Shown: piece after piece, positions 26,054-35,063 of the stretch
Numbering within the stretch: the first letter of the stretch is position 1
Layout: every line of letters begins with the position of its first letter
Assembly (NCBI RefSeq): GCF_002836205.1
Contig: NZ_PJBE01000013.1
Span: forward strand, 3,472,001-3,536,000
Reading direction: 5' to 3'
Source of the DNA: Shewanella sp. Choline-02u-19
Lineage (GTDB): Bacteria > Pseudomonadota > Gammaproteobacteria > Enterobacterales > Shewanellaceae
Length of the DNA: 64,000 nt
The notes under the pieces: generated by a model
The model's database searches: none
What the model saw: the letters and a program-made list of their open reading frames with translations, nothing else
Told to the model about the DNA's origin: nothing
Made by a program: the position numbers and the translations under genes

Positions 26054-26689
26054 ATGAGTAATAATGTTCAATACGGCTTTTATGTCGATGCAAGTAAATG
26101 TACTGGTTGTAAAACCTGCCAAATCGCCTGCAAAGATCGCAAAGATCTTCCTGTAGGTATCAACTGGCGTCGTGTGTATGAATATGGCGGTGGTACTTGG
26201 ACAGAGAATGCTGACGGTAGTATCAACCAAGATGTTTTCGCTTATTACACCTCTTTAGGTTGTAACCACTGCTCTGAGCCTGTGTGTGTTAAGGCTTGTC
26301 CGACTGGCGCGATGCACAAGCGCCGCGAAGATGGTTTAGTTCATGTGGCTGCGGATCTGTGTATCGGTTGTGAAAGCTGCGCAAGAGCCTGTCCATACGA
26401 TGCACCACAAATAGACAAAGATCGTAAGGTAATGACCAAATGTGATGGTTGTTTTGAGCGTCTGGCCGAGGGTAAACAACCTTCATGTGTCGAGTCTTGC
26501 CCAATGCGTGCTATTGATTTTGGTACCATGGATGAACTTAAGGCTAAATACCCAGGTGCAGTTCAACCTAACTTTGCGCCTATGCCAAATAGCAGCGTAA
26601 CCTCACCAAACTTGTTGATGAAACCTAACCGCCACGCTCGCCCTAGTAGCAGCACCGATGGGAAAGTATTAAACAACTCAGAAGTTTAA
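26054..26689 (+). CDS. dmsB: Four-cluster iron-sulfur subunit DmsB
   Basis: A 211-residue electron-transfer subunit with four cysteine groups for [4Fe-4S] clusters (CTGCKTCQIACK, CNHCSEPVCVKACP, CIGCESCARACP, then CDGCFERL and CVESCP). It begins 12 nt after dmsA and lacks a signal of its own, as expected for export bound to DmsA. It passes electrons from DmsE to DmsA. There is no DmsC membrane anchor in the operon, consistent with the extracellular arrangement. Confidence 0.94.
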   Translation: MSNNVQYGFYVDASKCTGCKTCQIACKDRKDLPVGINWRRVYEYGGGTWTENADGSINQDVFAYYTSLGCNHCSEPVCVKACPTGAMHKRREDGLVHVAADLCIGCESCARACPYDAPQIDKDRKVMTKCDGCFERLAEGKQPSCVESCPMRAIDFGTMDELKAKYPGAVQPNFAPMPNSSVTSPNLLMKPNRHARPSSSTDGKVLNNSEV

Positions 26690-26698
26690 CCCCCGCTT

Positions 26699-26729
26699 GA
26701 TGCCATTCATTTTGAATGGCATCTTTTTT
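26699..26729 (+). terminator. Rho-independent terminator between dmsB and the chaperone gene
   Basis: GATGCCATTCA, loop TTT, TGAATGGCATC, then six T. A perfect 11-bp stem just after dmsB; the chaperone gene downstream would receive only read-through or use its own promoter. Confidence 0.88.
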
Positions 26730-26782
26730 GCTGGTTCTTGCAATTAGTCCCGACAAATTTTAGTGCAACAAATGAGGTTAGT

Positions 26783-27442
26783 ATGTCATCCCTTACTGAA
26801 AATGAGATCTTAGAATATCAAGGCATTGCGCGCATTCTTCACAATGTCTTATTTAACGATCCGACACCTGAATTGATCCAGGGTTTTATTGGGCATTGTG
26901 TGGCCCAAAGCTGGCCTGAGTGTACGTCATCTGCCGAAGAAAAGAGTGGTCGAGAGTTACTATCCAACTATCTCGGTCAATGGACTGTAGATAAACAACA
27001 AGCCTTAAAATTGGATTATGCACAACTCTTCTATGGTCCGGGTGAACCCAATGCCGTACCTTGGGGATCGGTCTACTTGAGTGAGAGGCAACTCCTCAAT
27101 GACAAGTCGACTATGGCACTGATGGCTTTTTATCAAGAGCAAGGGATCAGCTTCGAGCTCGATAGCAATCAACCGGTGGATCATATCGGCCTGTTTTTCG
27201 CCGTCTTGGATCAGATGCTTAGCCAATGGGCACAAACAGAAGATAGCGAACCACTGGAGCGCAGCTGCATGATCCTGCTTCAGCAACACTTACTCCCCTG
27301 GTCCGGTCGTTGCCTGGAACTTATGACTGAGCATGCCAGAACCGACTTCTATCGCGGCATAGCATTGCTGACTCAAGCCTATTTAGAGGGACTGATCCAA
27401 AAATTAAACCTAGTTCCAATAACGACACGCTTATATCGTTAG
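26783..27442 (+). CDS. TorD/DmsD-family redox enzyme chaperone
   Basis: A 219-residue cytoplasmic all-helical protein. LLSNYLGQWTVD, LKLDYAQLFYGPGEPNAVPWGSVYL and the later PVDHIGLFFAVLDQML segment are characteristic of TorD-family proteins, which bind the Tat signal of molybdoenzymes and help insert the cofactor. The ATG at 26783 has GAGG 5 nt upstream. It probably matures DmsA and corresponds to DmsG of other Shewanella operons. The expected next gene (dmsH) is missing here. Confidence 0.9.
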   Translation: MSSLTENEILEYQGIARILHNVLFNDPTPELIQGFIGHCVAQSWPECTSSAEEKSGRELLSNYLGQWTVDKQQALKLDYAQLFYGPGEPNAVPWGSVYLSERQLLNDKSTMALMAFYQEQGISFELDSNQPVDHIGLFFAVLDQMLSQWAQTEDSEPLERSCMILLQQHLLPWSGRCLELMTEHARTDFYRGIALLTQAYLEGLIQKLNLVPITTRLYR

Positions 27443-27544
27443 TCGCTAAGATTCACATCAACGAAGAGTGTATATCGCCTCAGTTTTATGGGGCTCTCTT
27501 ATTCGCGGTAAATCATCATTGGCACGTACCAATCACAACGTGCA

Positions 27545-27611
27545 TTATACCCATTGCACTAGGTATTTGATCAATTCAGAGCGCCTCAAACTTTTAATGC
27601 AACTGGTATTA
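27545..27611. repeat. Small inverted-repeat element, MITE/REP-like
   Basis: TTATACCCATTGCA at 27545-27558 is mirrored by TGCAACTGGTATTA at 27598-27611, 11 of 14 positions pairing, with a 39-nt interior. Terminal GGTATTA-type ends are the kind seen in dispersed Shewanella and Vibrio elements, which is recollection and not a search result. Confidence 0.4.
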
Positions 27612-27689
27612 GAAATGAAGGCCTGACAGTCTGCCGACTATTTCCAATAATATGCTATTGCGCATCAGACTTTATTGAAGACGGTAAGC

Positions 27690-27901
27690 TTTCTAGCCGA
27701 AGAGGAAACGATGAGAGATGCTTGGTTACAGCCAAAGGATTAGCAAGTGGATATGTTTGAAAATAGATAAAGCCATCCCTTAGGCATGACTTTTATTGTG
27801 AAGTGGATCAGATAGATAAATTGAGTCCATATAAGTCGATAGGTAAGCCACCTAGGTTAACCCTCAATGACTTTATCGCTGGCCAAATAGATCGATTATA
27901 A
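27690..27901 (+). pseudogene. Decayed C-terminal fragment of an SRAP-family gene
   Basis: Translation in pieces gives FLAEEETMRDAWLQP, QVDMFE and SIGKPPRLTLNDFIAGQ, which match ILPEDESIMDAWLSP, QVDMFD and AIGKPSRLTPNDFLAAQ of the gene at 17731-18453. Stop codons and frame changes lie between the pieces, so no full product is possible. Weaker similarity may extend back to about 27630. This is either a dead paralogue or a fragment left after a rearrangement. Confidence 0.75.
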
Positions 27902-27934
27902 TCCCATTTATTCAGTGAGTTAGAAATTAATCAC

Positions 27935-29002
27935 TTATTTCAAATAAGCGCTAAGAGTATCTTGTTGGCTCAATAAACTTTGATACAAAGTAAATTGATT
28001 AGCCGCGCGCTCAAGATTGTGACCCTCATGATGAATATGAAAATACACGTCGCCATTGAGATGGTCGGTTAAAAACCTAACCCCGATCATTAAACAGATC
28101 ACCCTCGCACCTAGCCACAAACTTTGTCGCTCTACATCAGACAATATCGGCGCAAGCTCGCCCAGATAACCTTTACAAATGGCAGCGAAAATAGACTCGC
28201 GCACCTGCACGTTATCAAGCGCCGTTGAATCTTCCTCTTCAGGGCTGCAAAAAGTCCGCACCATATCGCCAAAGTCATACATTAAATAACCTTTCATGCA
28301 GGTATCAAGGTCAATAATGGCCAAACTACTCATGTCGCGCTTATCAAACAACATGTTATTAATTTTGGTGTCGTTATGGCAAATGCGCTGCGGCAACGTA
28401 GCTTCCACTTGCGCGAGTTCCTGCAGCAACTCTGTTTGCGCCATAACGAAATCAACCCATTGCTGACACTCACCTAAGCGTGCCTTAGTATCTTGCGCGA
28501 CAGCTTTCGACAGCAGCTCGATGCGTCCAGGAAGATGGTGAAAATTGGGAATAACATCTTCAAGCAACTCCGCATCGAGATCGCTTAAAGCACCAGAGAA
28601 GTGACCAAAGGCTTGAGCCGCTATTTCAGCGTGAGATTCAGTACTAACAACATCAACACTGTGGCTGTGAGGCAAGTAATTCATCGCCCGCCAATATCCA
28701 TGTTCACCGAGATCAATCGACAAGGCGCCCTCTTGCGTTAACTCCGGAGAGACAACTTGTAACTGGTATTGTTTTGCTTGTTTTTTGGCCGCTAAATGTC
28801 GACTGATCCGGTCTGCGTTATTCACCAAGGCATCTGGCGTAGTAAACACTTGTGTATTGATTTTTTGCAACACCATCTCACCTGCTGGCCAGCGTACCAG
28901 AAAAGTATGGTTTATATGGCCATTCCCCAATGGGGACACCTTGGCATTGTCCATCTTTTCACCAAAATGCGACAAAACGTTTTGTCTTATAAAATCAATC
29001 AC
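27935..29002 (-). CDS. APH-fold sugar kinase (NahK-like)
   Basis: A 355-residue phosphotransferase of the aminoglycoside-phosphotransferase/choline kinase fold. GNGHINHTFLV is the nucleotide loop, ICHNDTKINNMLF the catalytic loop, and IDLDTCMKGYLMYDFGD the metal-binding segment. Length and motifs resemble N-acetylhexosamine 1-kinases. It starts with GTG, preceded by GGAG at suitable spacing. The next gene upstream in the same direction is a nucleotidyltransferase, so the pair likely makes a sugar-1-phosphate and then an NDP-sugar from a salvaged sugar. Confidence 0.8.
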   Translation of the reverse strand: MIDFIRQNVLSHFGEKMDNAKVSPLGNGHINHTFLVRWPAGEMVLQKINTQVFTTPDALVNNADRISRHLAAKKQAKQYQLQVVSPELTQEGALSIDLGEHGYWRAMNYLPHSHSVDVVSTESHAEIAAQAFGHFSGALSDLDAELLEDVIPNFHHLPGRIELLSKAVAQDTKARLGECQQWVDFVMAQTELLQELAQVEATLPQRICHNDTKINNMLFDKRDMSSLAIIDLDTCMKGYLMYDFGDMVRTFCSPEEEDSTALDNVQVRESIFAAICKGYLGELAPILSDVERQSLWLGARVICLMIGVRFLTDHLNGDVYFHIHHEGHNLERAANQFTLYQSLLSQQDTLSAYLK

Positions 29003-29093
29003 CCAACTCTCCAGTTCTCTGTCAATATCGTTGCTTCTACCTGTTTATCATGCAGGTTTTTCGTGCAAACTCATTATGAATTAGCCGCTCTGT

Positions 29094-29990
29094 TTAAGAT
29101 GCCGCTAATTTTTCCAATAATTTCTGTTTAACCCACTCGGCATCTTCTGGGTAAGTGACCCCATACCAAGATTCCTGTGCCACACTGACATAAACACTCC
29201 GAGTATCGGTATGACTATTAGCACTTTCTTGCAATCTCGCTTGCACTACACTCGGCAAGTAGCACTCACTTTTAGCGAGCTGGCCATGTTCAATGAAAAA
29301 GCGGCTTAACTGCGTTTCAATAACATCAAAAATATCGGGTTTAAAGCCCCAACATGTCATCGATACCAACGCATTGTCTGCAATATTTTCCCGCTTACCA
29401 GCAAGAGTGCCAACCAATCCATTTGAATGCGATTGAATGTCTAGCCATTCTGCAACATCGACTAGTTTGCCATTTTCCACTGCGCATAAACCACGATTAA
29501 CACCGCCATTATCTGACAAGGTTAAGTTAATCGGATAGGCAACCATCATCCAATCGTCAGTGTTTTTGAGTAGCCCTTGAGCCAACAAGATAAATGCACT
29601 ATCGCCATAAAAGTCATCAGCATTAATAACCGCCATTGGTCCCAATACCAGCTTTCTTGCACTCCAGAGGGCATGTGCTGTTCCCCAAGGTTTTTTACGC
29701 GATGCTACATCCGCATATTGCACCGCGGATACAGGTAGGTCATCAAGTGACTGTATGCAGTAGTCACAAACAAAATCACTGGGTAACTTATTCTCTAATA
29801 GCATATCTAAAGTGTCGGCAAGTTCCGGCCGAATCACTAACACTGCTTTTGTAAAGCCGGCTCGATGCGCGCTTTGCAGTGATAACTCCAGCATGGTCTC
29901 GCCATTGGGACCGAGTGCCGCAAGCTGTTTATCACCACCAAAACGGGTGCCTAAACCGGCGGCAAGAATAACCAAGGTTAAATCTGGCAT
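29094..29990 (-). CDS. Sugar-phosphate nucleotidyltransferase
   Basis: A 298-residue NTP transferase. VILAAGLGTRFGGDKQL is the signature loop that binds the nucleotide, and INADDFYG supplies the metal-binding Asp. The start at 29990 has an AGG 7 nt upstream; a TTG at 30005 would add five residues. It lies 91 nt before the sugar kinase gene on the same strand. Together they look like a GlcNAc or related sugar salvage pair. The exact sugar is not readable. Confidence 0.82.
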   Translation of the reverse strand: MPDLTLVILAAGLGTRFGGDKQLAALGPNGETMLELSLQSAHRAGFTKAVLVIRPELADTLDMLLENKLPSDFVCDYCIQSLDDLPVSAVQYADVASRKKPWGTAHALWSARKLVLGPMAVINADDFYGDSAFILLAQGLLKNTDDWMMVAYPINLTLSDNGGVNRGLCAVENGKLVDVAEWLDIQSHSNGLVGTLAGKRENIADNALVSMTCWGFKPDIFDVIETQLSRFFIEHGQLAKSECYLPSVVQARLQESANSHTDTRSVYVSVAQESWYGVTYPEDAEWVKQKLLEKLAAS

Positions 29991-30115
29991 TGTGTTACCT
30001 ATCAAGCGCTCTAATCATCGCTATAACCACACGACGTAGCATATAAAGTTAAGGCGAAGCAGTTTAATGACTCTCCCCGCTAATTTCCACTATTACATCA
30101 TACTGATACAGCAGC

Positions 30116-31231
30116 TTATAAATAGGTAGAGAATGCGGCCACTTTTCCAATGGCTGCTTGGCTGCCTTTCAAACTAAAGTTATAGCCACACAAACTCACA
30201 TTGCCTCGGCGTGCCATATCCACAATAATCGCTTTAGTGTCGAGGGGGGAAAAGCGGGCTTCTGTACCGGTATCAGCCAATAGATCGACCGCAACGGTGC
30301 GATATTCAGTGCCGTTATTAAACGTCAGCGCTGAACATGCTCTATCCCCTTTGGCAGTGGCAAGCGACCATAATTTTGTCGGCGAGCCAGTTTCACCAAG
30401 CCACCTTACGATTAACACATCATCTTCAAGCACCAAGCTAAACCCATCTGGTAGTGTGGTAATTTCACGCGCGATGACAGGTTTACTAGCGATGCTTCCC
30501 GCCTCAGCAATATCTTGCTCTGCGGCACTCACATCATCGCTTGGGATCATTGACCAAACGCTAAGTAATAGCATCACCAGCATTAATGAAGCGACAGCAG
30601 AAAACGCGACCTTTTTATGCTCCAGTAACCAATGCTGTAGCTGCATCAAACTCGCACTGCTCTTATTAGATCTGCGCGATGTTAGTGTATCCGATTCATT
30701 TTCATTAGAGGATGCAGTGCTGCACTCTTTGATACCTGCGGTTGGGTCAACAAAAGCCGCTGAGTGCGCGTCAACGTCAGACTTAGCGTCGCTTAATGTA
30801 GGTTCGACTCGTACTCGAGCATTATTTACCGTTACATTGGCGCTAATGTCTATCGGCCCCGAATAGCCCTGCTTGTAATGACTGACTGAGATTGCGGGCA
30901 ACATAGCCACATAACCAATCGCCAATCCAGCAAAGAGCATAAGAGTGATCAGCAACATCACGCTGTCGATATGCGCTAGTGTCAGCATAATCAACACCCA
31001 TGGTGCCAGCGTCAGTGCCGCCAGTTTTGATGATTTACCACTATCACGCAATCGCCTAAGACTGGTTAATGCCAATATTGGCGCCAGTAGCAGGCCGACG
31101 ATATACAGGATCGATGCAGAGTCCGACACCACTGCTGCCAACAACAAAACAAAGAAAACCAAGCCACTGATACTGGCGAACCGTTGGCCGTTGTCGCGAC
31201 CGACTAAACAAAAAAGCGTCGTAAACTGCAT
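30116..31231 (-). CDS. Multispanning membrane protein with periplasmic or cytosolic C-domain (DUF805-like)
   Basis: A 371-residue protein. Four hydrophobic segments fill residues 18-125, with LTSLRRLRDSGKSS between two of them, similar to the R-R-L-x-D-x-G-K-S motif of DUF805 membrane proteins. A polar linker rich in Ser and Asp follows, then another membrane segment near residue 215-232 and a soluble C-terminal domain with two Cys. Function unknown. It is transcribed alone, divergently from gmk. Confidence 0.65.
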   Translation of the reverse strand: MQFTTLFCLVGRDNGQRFASISGLVFFVLLLAAVVSDSASILYIVGLLLAPILALTSLRRLRDSGKSSKLAALTLAPWVLIMLTLAHIDSVMLLITLMLFAGLAIGYVAMLPAISVSHYKQGYSGPIDISANVTVNNARVRVEPTLSDAKSDVDAHSAAFVDPTAGIKECSTASSNENESDTLTSRRSNKSSASLMQLQHWLLEHKKVAFSAVASLMLVMLLLSVWSMIPSDDVSAAEQDIAEAGSIASKPVIAREITTLPDGFSLVLEDDVLIVRWLGETGSPTKLWSLATAKGDRACSALTFNNGTEYRTVAVDLLADTGTEARFSPLDTKAIIVDMARRGNVSLCGYNFSLKGSQAAIGKVAAFSTYL

Positions 31232-31463
31232 ACCTTGATATACCTACCTTCTCAATAGAATCTGACTAATAAACGGATCGCTATCCGCTTAACTACAAAT
31301 CAAGCTGGTTCTTATGTTCAAACCTAAAGAAATAGCCTACCCAATTTGCCTGAAGATGTCAGTGTTTTAGGCGGATACAGCAAAATTAGTCCGAAAAGTG
31401 CCGCTAGAATAAAATATTATCAGGCCAAACTGTCATGACTAGCGCAAATATCGCCCTAGACTG

Positions 31464-31469
31464 TATAAT
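31464..31469 (+). promoter_or_regulatory. Likely -10 box for gmk-rpoZ-spoT
   Basis: TATAAT preceded directly by TG lies 59 nt before the gmk ATG. No good -35 hexamer is seen at 17 nt, so activity would depend on the upstream TG or an activator. Confidence 0.4.
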
Positions 31470-31527
31470 GTCGCGCTAAATCTTTTCACTTGCCCTCAAA
31501 TGGGCTAAAGCACCGGATACGCAAATC

Positions 31528-32151
31528 ATGACTGCACGCGGAAACCTATTTATCGTCTCAGCGCCAAGTGGCGCAGGTAAATCATCACTCATATCAGCTC
31601 TGTTAAAAGATCAGCCCGCTGATATGCAAGTGTCGGTATCACATACCACGCGTCAACCTCGTCCAGGTGAAGAACATGGCCAGCATTATCACTTTGTAAA
31701 TCAAGATGAGTTTAAAGGGTTAATCGAAGGCAATGCTTTTTTTGAATGGGCCGAAGTCTTCGGTAACTACTATGGCACTTCACGTGTGACCATTGAGCAA
31801 ACACTGGCTAAAGGTATCGACGTTTTTCTCGATATTGACTGGCAAGGTGCCGAGCAAGTTAAAAAATTGATGCCCACATCGATTGGAATATTTATTCTTC
31901 CACCCTCAAGAGTCGAGCTAGAACGTCGCCTTACAGGCCGCGGACAAGATAGCCAAGAGGTCATTGATGGCCGCATGGCACAGGCTGTTTCAGAGATGTC
32001 ACACTACAATGCATTTGACTTTATTTTAGTGAACGATGATTTCGACAAGGCTCAGGCCGATCTTTTAGCGATCATTCGCAGCCAAAGACTAACCTGTGCT
32101 AGCCAAATTCATACCCAAAATGATATGATTAAAGATCTGTTGGCAGGCTAA
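31528..32151 (+). CDS. gmk: Guanylate kinase
   Basis: A 207-residue cytosolic enzyme that converts GMP to GDP. The P-loop SAPSGAGKSS is at residues 9-18, followed by SHTTRQPRPGE for GMP binding and DIDWQGAEQV. Full family length. First gene of the conserved gmk-rpoZ-spoT order. Confidence 0.98.
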   Translation: MTARGNLFIVSAPSGAGKSSLISALLKDQPADMQVSVSHTTRQPRPGEEHGQHYHFVNQDEFKGLIEGNAFFEWAEVFGNYYGTSRVTIEQTLAKGIDVFLDIDWQGAEQVKKLMPTSIGIFILPPSRVELERRLTGRGQDSQEVIDGRMAQAVSEMSHYNAFDFILVNDDFDKAQADLLAIIRSQRLTCASQIHTQNDMIKDLLAG

Positions 32152-32212
32152 CTGTCTTCATGTACAATTTTGCGTCATTTTTCCAATCAATAAACCACTG
32201 GAGTTTCCCCAC

Positions 32213-32494
32213 ATGGCTCGCGTAACTGTAGAAGATGCCGTAAATAAAATCGGCAACCGTTTTGATATGATTCTGATTGCTGCGCGTCGTGCTCGCCAAA
32301 TCGCCGTACAGGGTAAAGATCCTATGGTTGACGAAGAGAACGACAAGCCAACGGTTATCGCCTTGCGCGAAATCGAGCTAGGTTTAGTCACCGCTGCGAC
32401 TTTGGATGCTGATGAGCGCCAAACAGTTCGTGAACGTGAAGCAGCTGAAATTGCTGCTGTTGCTGCCATCGCTGAAGGCCGTAACGCTATATAA
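32213..32494 (+). CDS. rpoZ: RNA polymerase omega subunit
   Basis: A 93-residue subunit that assists RNA polymerase assembly and mediates ppGpp binding. The N-terminal MARVTVEDAVNKIGNRFDMILIAARRARQ is diagnostic. It lies between gmk and spoT as in most gammaproteobacteria. Confidence 0.98.
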   Translation: MARVTVEDAVNKIGNRFDMILIAARRARQIAVQGKDPMVDEENDKPTVIALREIELGLVTAATLDADERQTVREREAAEIAAVAAIAEGRNAI

Positions 32495-32507
32495 GGAGTA
32501 GAGCCAC

Positions 32508-34613
32508 TTGTATCTGTTTGAAGGTCTCAAAGAGTCAGCTTCAGGTTATTTAGAACCTGAGCAGGTAGCATTACTCAAGCAGGCCTATCAGGTGGCGCGC
32601 GATGCCCATGAAGGTCAAATGCGCACGAGTGGCGAACCTTATATTACCCATCCGGTTGCGGTTGCCCGCATCCTGGCCGATATGCGTCTCGATCATGAGA
32701 CGCTTATGGCCGCACTTCTGCACGACACTATCGAAGACACCCCTGTTACCAAAGAGGAACTGGCTGAAAAATTCAGTGAGTCTATTGCCGAATTGGTTGA
32801 AGGTGTATCTAAGCTCGATAAGCTAAAATTTCGCGACAAGAAAGAAGCTCAAGCTGAAAACTTCCGTAAAATGATGATGGCTATGACTCAAGATATACGG
32901 GTCATCTTAATCAAGCTTGCCGATAGAACACACAACATGCGCACTTTAGGTGCACTGCGGCCCGATAAGCGCCGTCGTATCGCCCGTGAAACTCTCGAAA
33001 TTTATGCCCCTATCGCCAACCGTCTTGGTATTCATAATATTAAGTGCGAGTTAGAGGAATTAGGTTTTCAAGCCTATTATCCGATGCGTTATCGTGTATT
33101 GAGAGAAGTGGTGAAAGCCGCACGAGGCAATCGTAAAGAGCTTATTCAAAGTATCGAAGCTGCCGTTGCGACACGATTAGATGACACTGGCCTTGAAGGC
33201 ACTGTCAAAGGTCGTGAAAAGAACCTCTATTCCATCTATAACAAGATGCGTAATAAAGAACTGCAGTTCCAAGAGGTCATGGATATCTATGCCTTCAGAG
33301 TCATCGTCGACTCAATCGACACCTGCTACCGCGTAATGGGCGCCATGCATGGCCTTTATAAGCCGCGTCCAGGTCGATTCAAAGATTATATCGCTATCCC
33401 TAAAGCCAATGGCTATCAATCATTACACACTTCACTCTTTGGTCCTCACGGCGTACCCGTTGAGATCCAAATTAGGACTGAAGATATGGACCAAATGGCT
33501 GATAAAGGGGTTGCGGCACATTGGTTATACAAGAAAGGTAGCTCACAAGAGCAAGGCACGACGACACAAGTGCGTGCCCGCAAATGGATGCAGAGCCTAC
33601 TTGAATTGCAACAAAGCGCCAGCACCTCTTTTGAGTTTGTGGAGAACTTTAAAACCGAGTTATTCCCAGAAGAGATCTACGTCTTCACCCCTGAAGGTCG
33701 TATTTTAGAGCTACCAGATGGCGCTACAGCGGTCGATTTTGCTTATGAAGTGCATACCGATGTAGGTAACACCTGTGTCGGCGCTCGAGTTAATCGTCAA
33801 GCGTATCCATTAAGCCAAGCACTTATTTCAGGTCAAACCGTTGAGATTATTACCGCTAAGGGCGCACGTCCCAATGCTGCTTGGCTCAACTTTGTAGTGA
33901 CCGGTAAAGCGCGTTCTAAGATCCGTCAGTTGCTTAGGAGTCTCAAAGGAGAAGATGCTATCTTGCTCGGCAAGCGCTTATTAAACCATGCGTTAGGCGA
34001 AACCAAGCTAGATGACTTGTCTAAAGAGCACATCGATAAAGTCGTTAATGATACCAAGCACGATACGCTTGACGAGTTACTCGCTGATATTGGCCTTGGT
34101 AATGCGATGAGTATTGTTATTGCCCAACGTTTACGTGGCGATCAAGTCGATACGCAGGAGCACAGAGAATCCTATACCATGCCCATTCGTGGCGCTGATG
34201 GTATGTTGGTCACCTTTGCTAACTGCTGTCGCCCGATCCCAGGGGATGCGGTTATTGCCCACGTTAGTCCAGGTAAGGGCTTAGTGGTGCATATGGAAAG
34301 CTGCGCCAATATTCGTGGCTACCAAGGTGAGCCAGATAAGTATATTCCAGTGCAGTGGGATAGTGCCGAGGGTGTTGAGTATCAAGCAAACTTGCGCGTA
34401 GAGATAGTAAACCACCAAGGTGCACTCGCTAAAATTACTTCTATTGTGGCAGCTGAAGGCTCCAATATTCATAATTTAACCACAGAAGAGCGAGATGGGC
34501 GTGTATTCCTCATCAACCTGCGTATTTCTGTGAGAGATCGTATTCATTTAGCCAACGTGATGCGCCGCATTAGGGTGCTCCCTGAAGTACTGCGAACGTC
34601 GCGTAACCGCTAG
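32508..34613 (+). CDS. spoT: Bifunctional (p)ppGpp synthetase/hydrolase SpoT
   Basis: A 701-residue stringent-response enzyme. HD hydrolase domain with H72-D73 (LLHDTIEDT), synthetase domain with GREKNLYSIYNKM and YIAIPKANGYQSLHT, TGS domain near residues 385-445 and a C-terminal ACT domain. The start is a TTG at 32508, with GGAG 9 nt upstream; MYLFEGL matches the known SpoT N-terminus, so the TTG is preferred over later ATGs. It follows rpoZ by 13 nt. Confidence 0.97.
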   Translation: MYLFEGLKESASGYLEPEQVALLKQAYQVARDAHEGQMRTSGEPYITHPVAVARILADMRLDHETLMAALLHDTIEDTPVTKEELAEKFSESIAELVEGVSKLDKLKFRDKKEAQAENFRKMMMAMTQDIRVILIKLADRTHNMRTLGALRPDKRRRIARETLEIYAPIANRLGIHNIKCELEELGFQAYYPMRYRVLREVVKAARGNRKELIQSIEAAVATRLDDTGLEGTVKGREKNLYSIYNKMRNKELQFQEVMDIYAFRVIVDSIDTCYRVMGAMHGLYKPRPGRFKDYIAIPKANGYQSLHTSLFGPHGVPVEIQIRTEDMDQMADKGVAAHWLYKKGSSQEQGTTTQVRARKWMQSLLELQQSASTSFEFVENFKTELFPEEIYVFTPEGRILELPDGATAVDFAYEVHTDVGNTCVGARVNRQAYPLSQALISGQTVEIITAKGARPNAAWLNFVVTGKARSKIRQLLRSLKGEDAILLGKRLLNHALGETKLDDLSKEHIDKVVNDTKHDTLDELLADIGLGNAMSIVIAQRLRGDQVDTQEHRESYTMPIRGADGMLVTFANCCRPIPGDAVIAHVSPGKGLVVHMESCANIRGYQGEPDKYIPVQWDSAEGVEYQANLRVEIVNHQGALAKITSIVAAEGSNIHNLTTEERDGRVFLINLRISVRDRIHLANVMRRIRVLPEVLRTSRNR

Positions 34614-34662
34614 CTCATTTAACCTAAACATTAGTTTACTTAATACAGATAAAGGGATAATC

Positions 34663-35046
34663 ATGGCAGAGAAAATCATCATTGCTACCGACAAAGCACC
34701 ACAAGCTATCGGCACCTATTCTCAAGCAGTAAAAGTAGGCAGCACCGTTTATTTATCAGGTCAGATCCCACTGAACCCTGAAACGATGCAAATGGTCAGT
34801 GAAGAATTTGACGCACAAGTGGTCCAGGTTTTTGAAAACCTAACCGCGGTTTGTGCTGCTGCTGGTGGTTCATTAAGTGATATTGTTAAACTCAACATCT
34901 TCATGACAGACCTAAGTAACTTTGCCACTGTAAACGAAATTATGGGTCGCTATTTTGAGCAACCTTATCCCGCTCGTGCGGCTATCGGTGTAAGTCAGCT
35001 ACCGAAAGGCTCGCTAGTAGAGATGGATGGCGTAATGGAGGTTTAA
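34663..35046 (+). CDS. ridA: Reactive intermediate/imine deaminase RidA
   Basis: A 127-residue YjgF/RidA protein that hydrolyses reactive enamines and imines formed by PLP enzymes. GTYSQAVKVG and PARAAIGVSQLPKGSLVE (with the catalytic Arg) are diagnostic. It sits between spoT and trmH, a common placement in this group, and ends at a strong terminator. Confidence 0.96.
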   Translation: MAEKIIIATDKAPQAIGTYSQAVKVGSTVYLSGQIPLNPETMQMVSEEFDAQVVQVFENLTAVCAAAGGSLSDIVKLNIFMTDLSNFATVNEIMGRYFEQPYPARAAIGVSQLPKGSLVEMDGVMEV

Positions 35047-35063
35047 TCCATTCAGCCAAAAAC

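Noticed and set aside
27510..27518. Another TATTCGCGG left half-site near 27510
   Set aside because: No matching right arm at 6-nt spacing, so it is not counted as an operator; it does show that the half-site can occur by chance.
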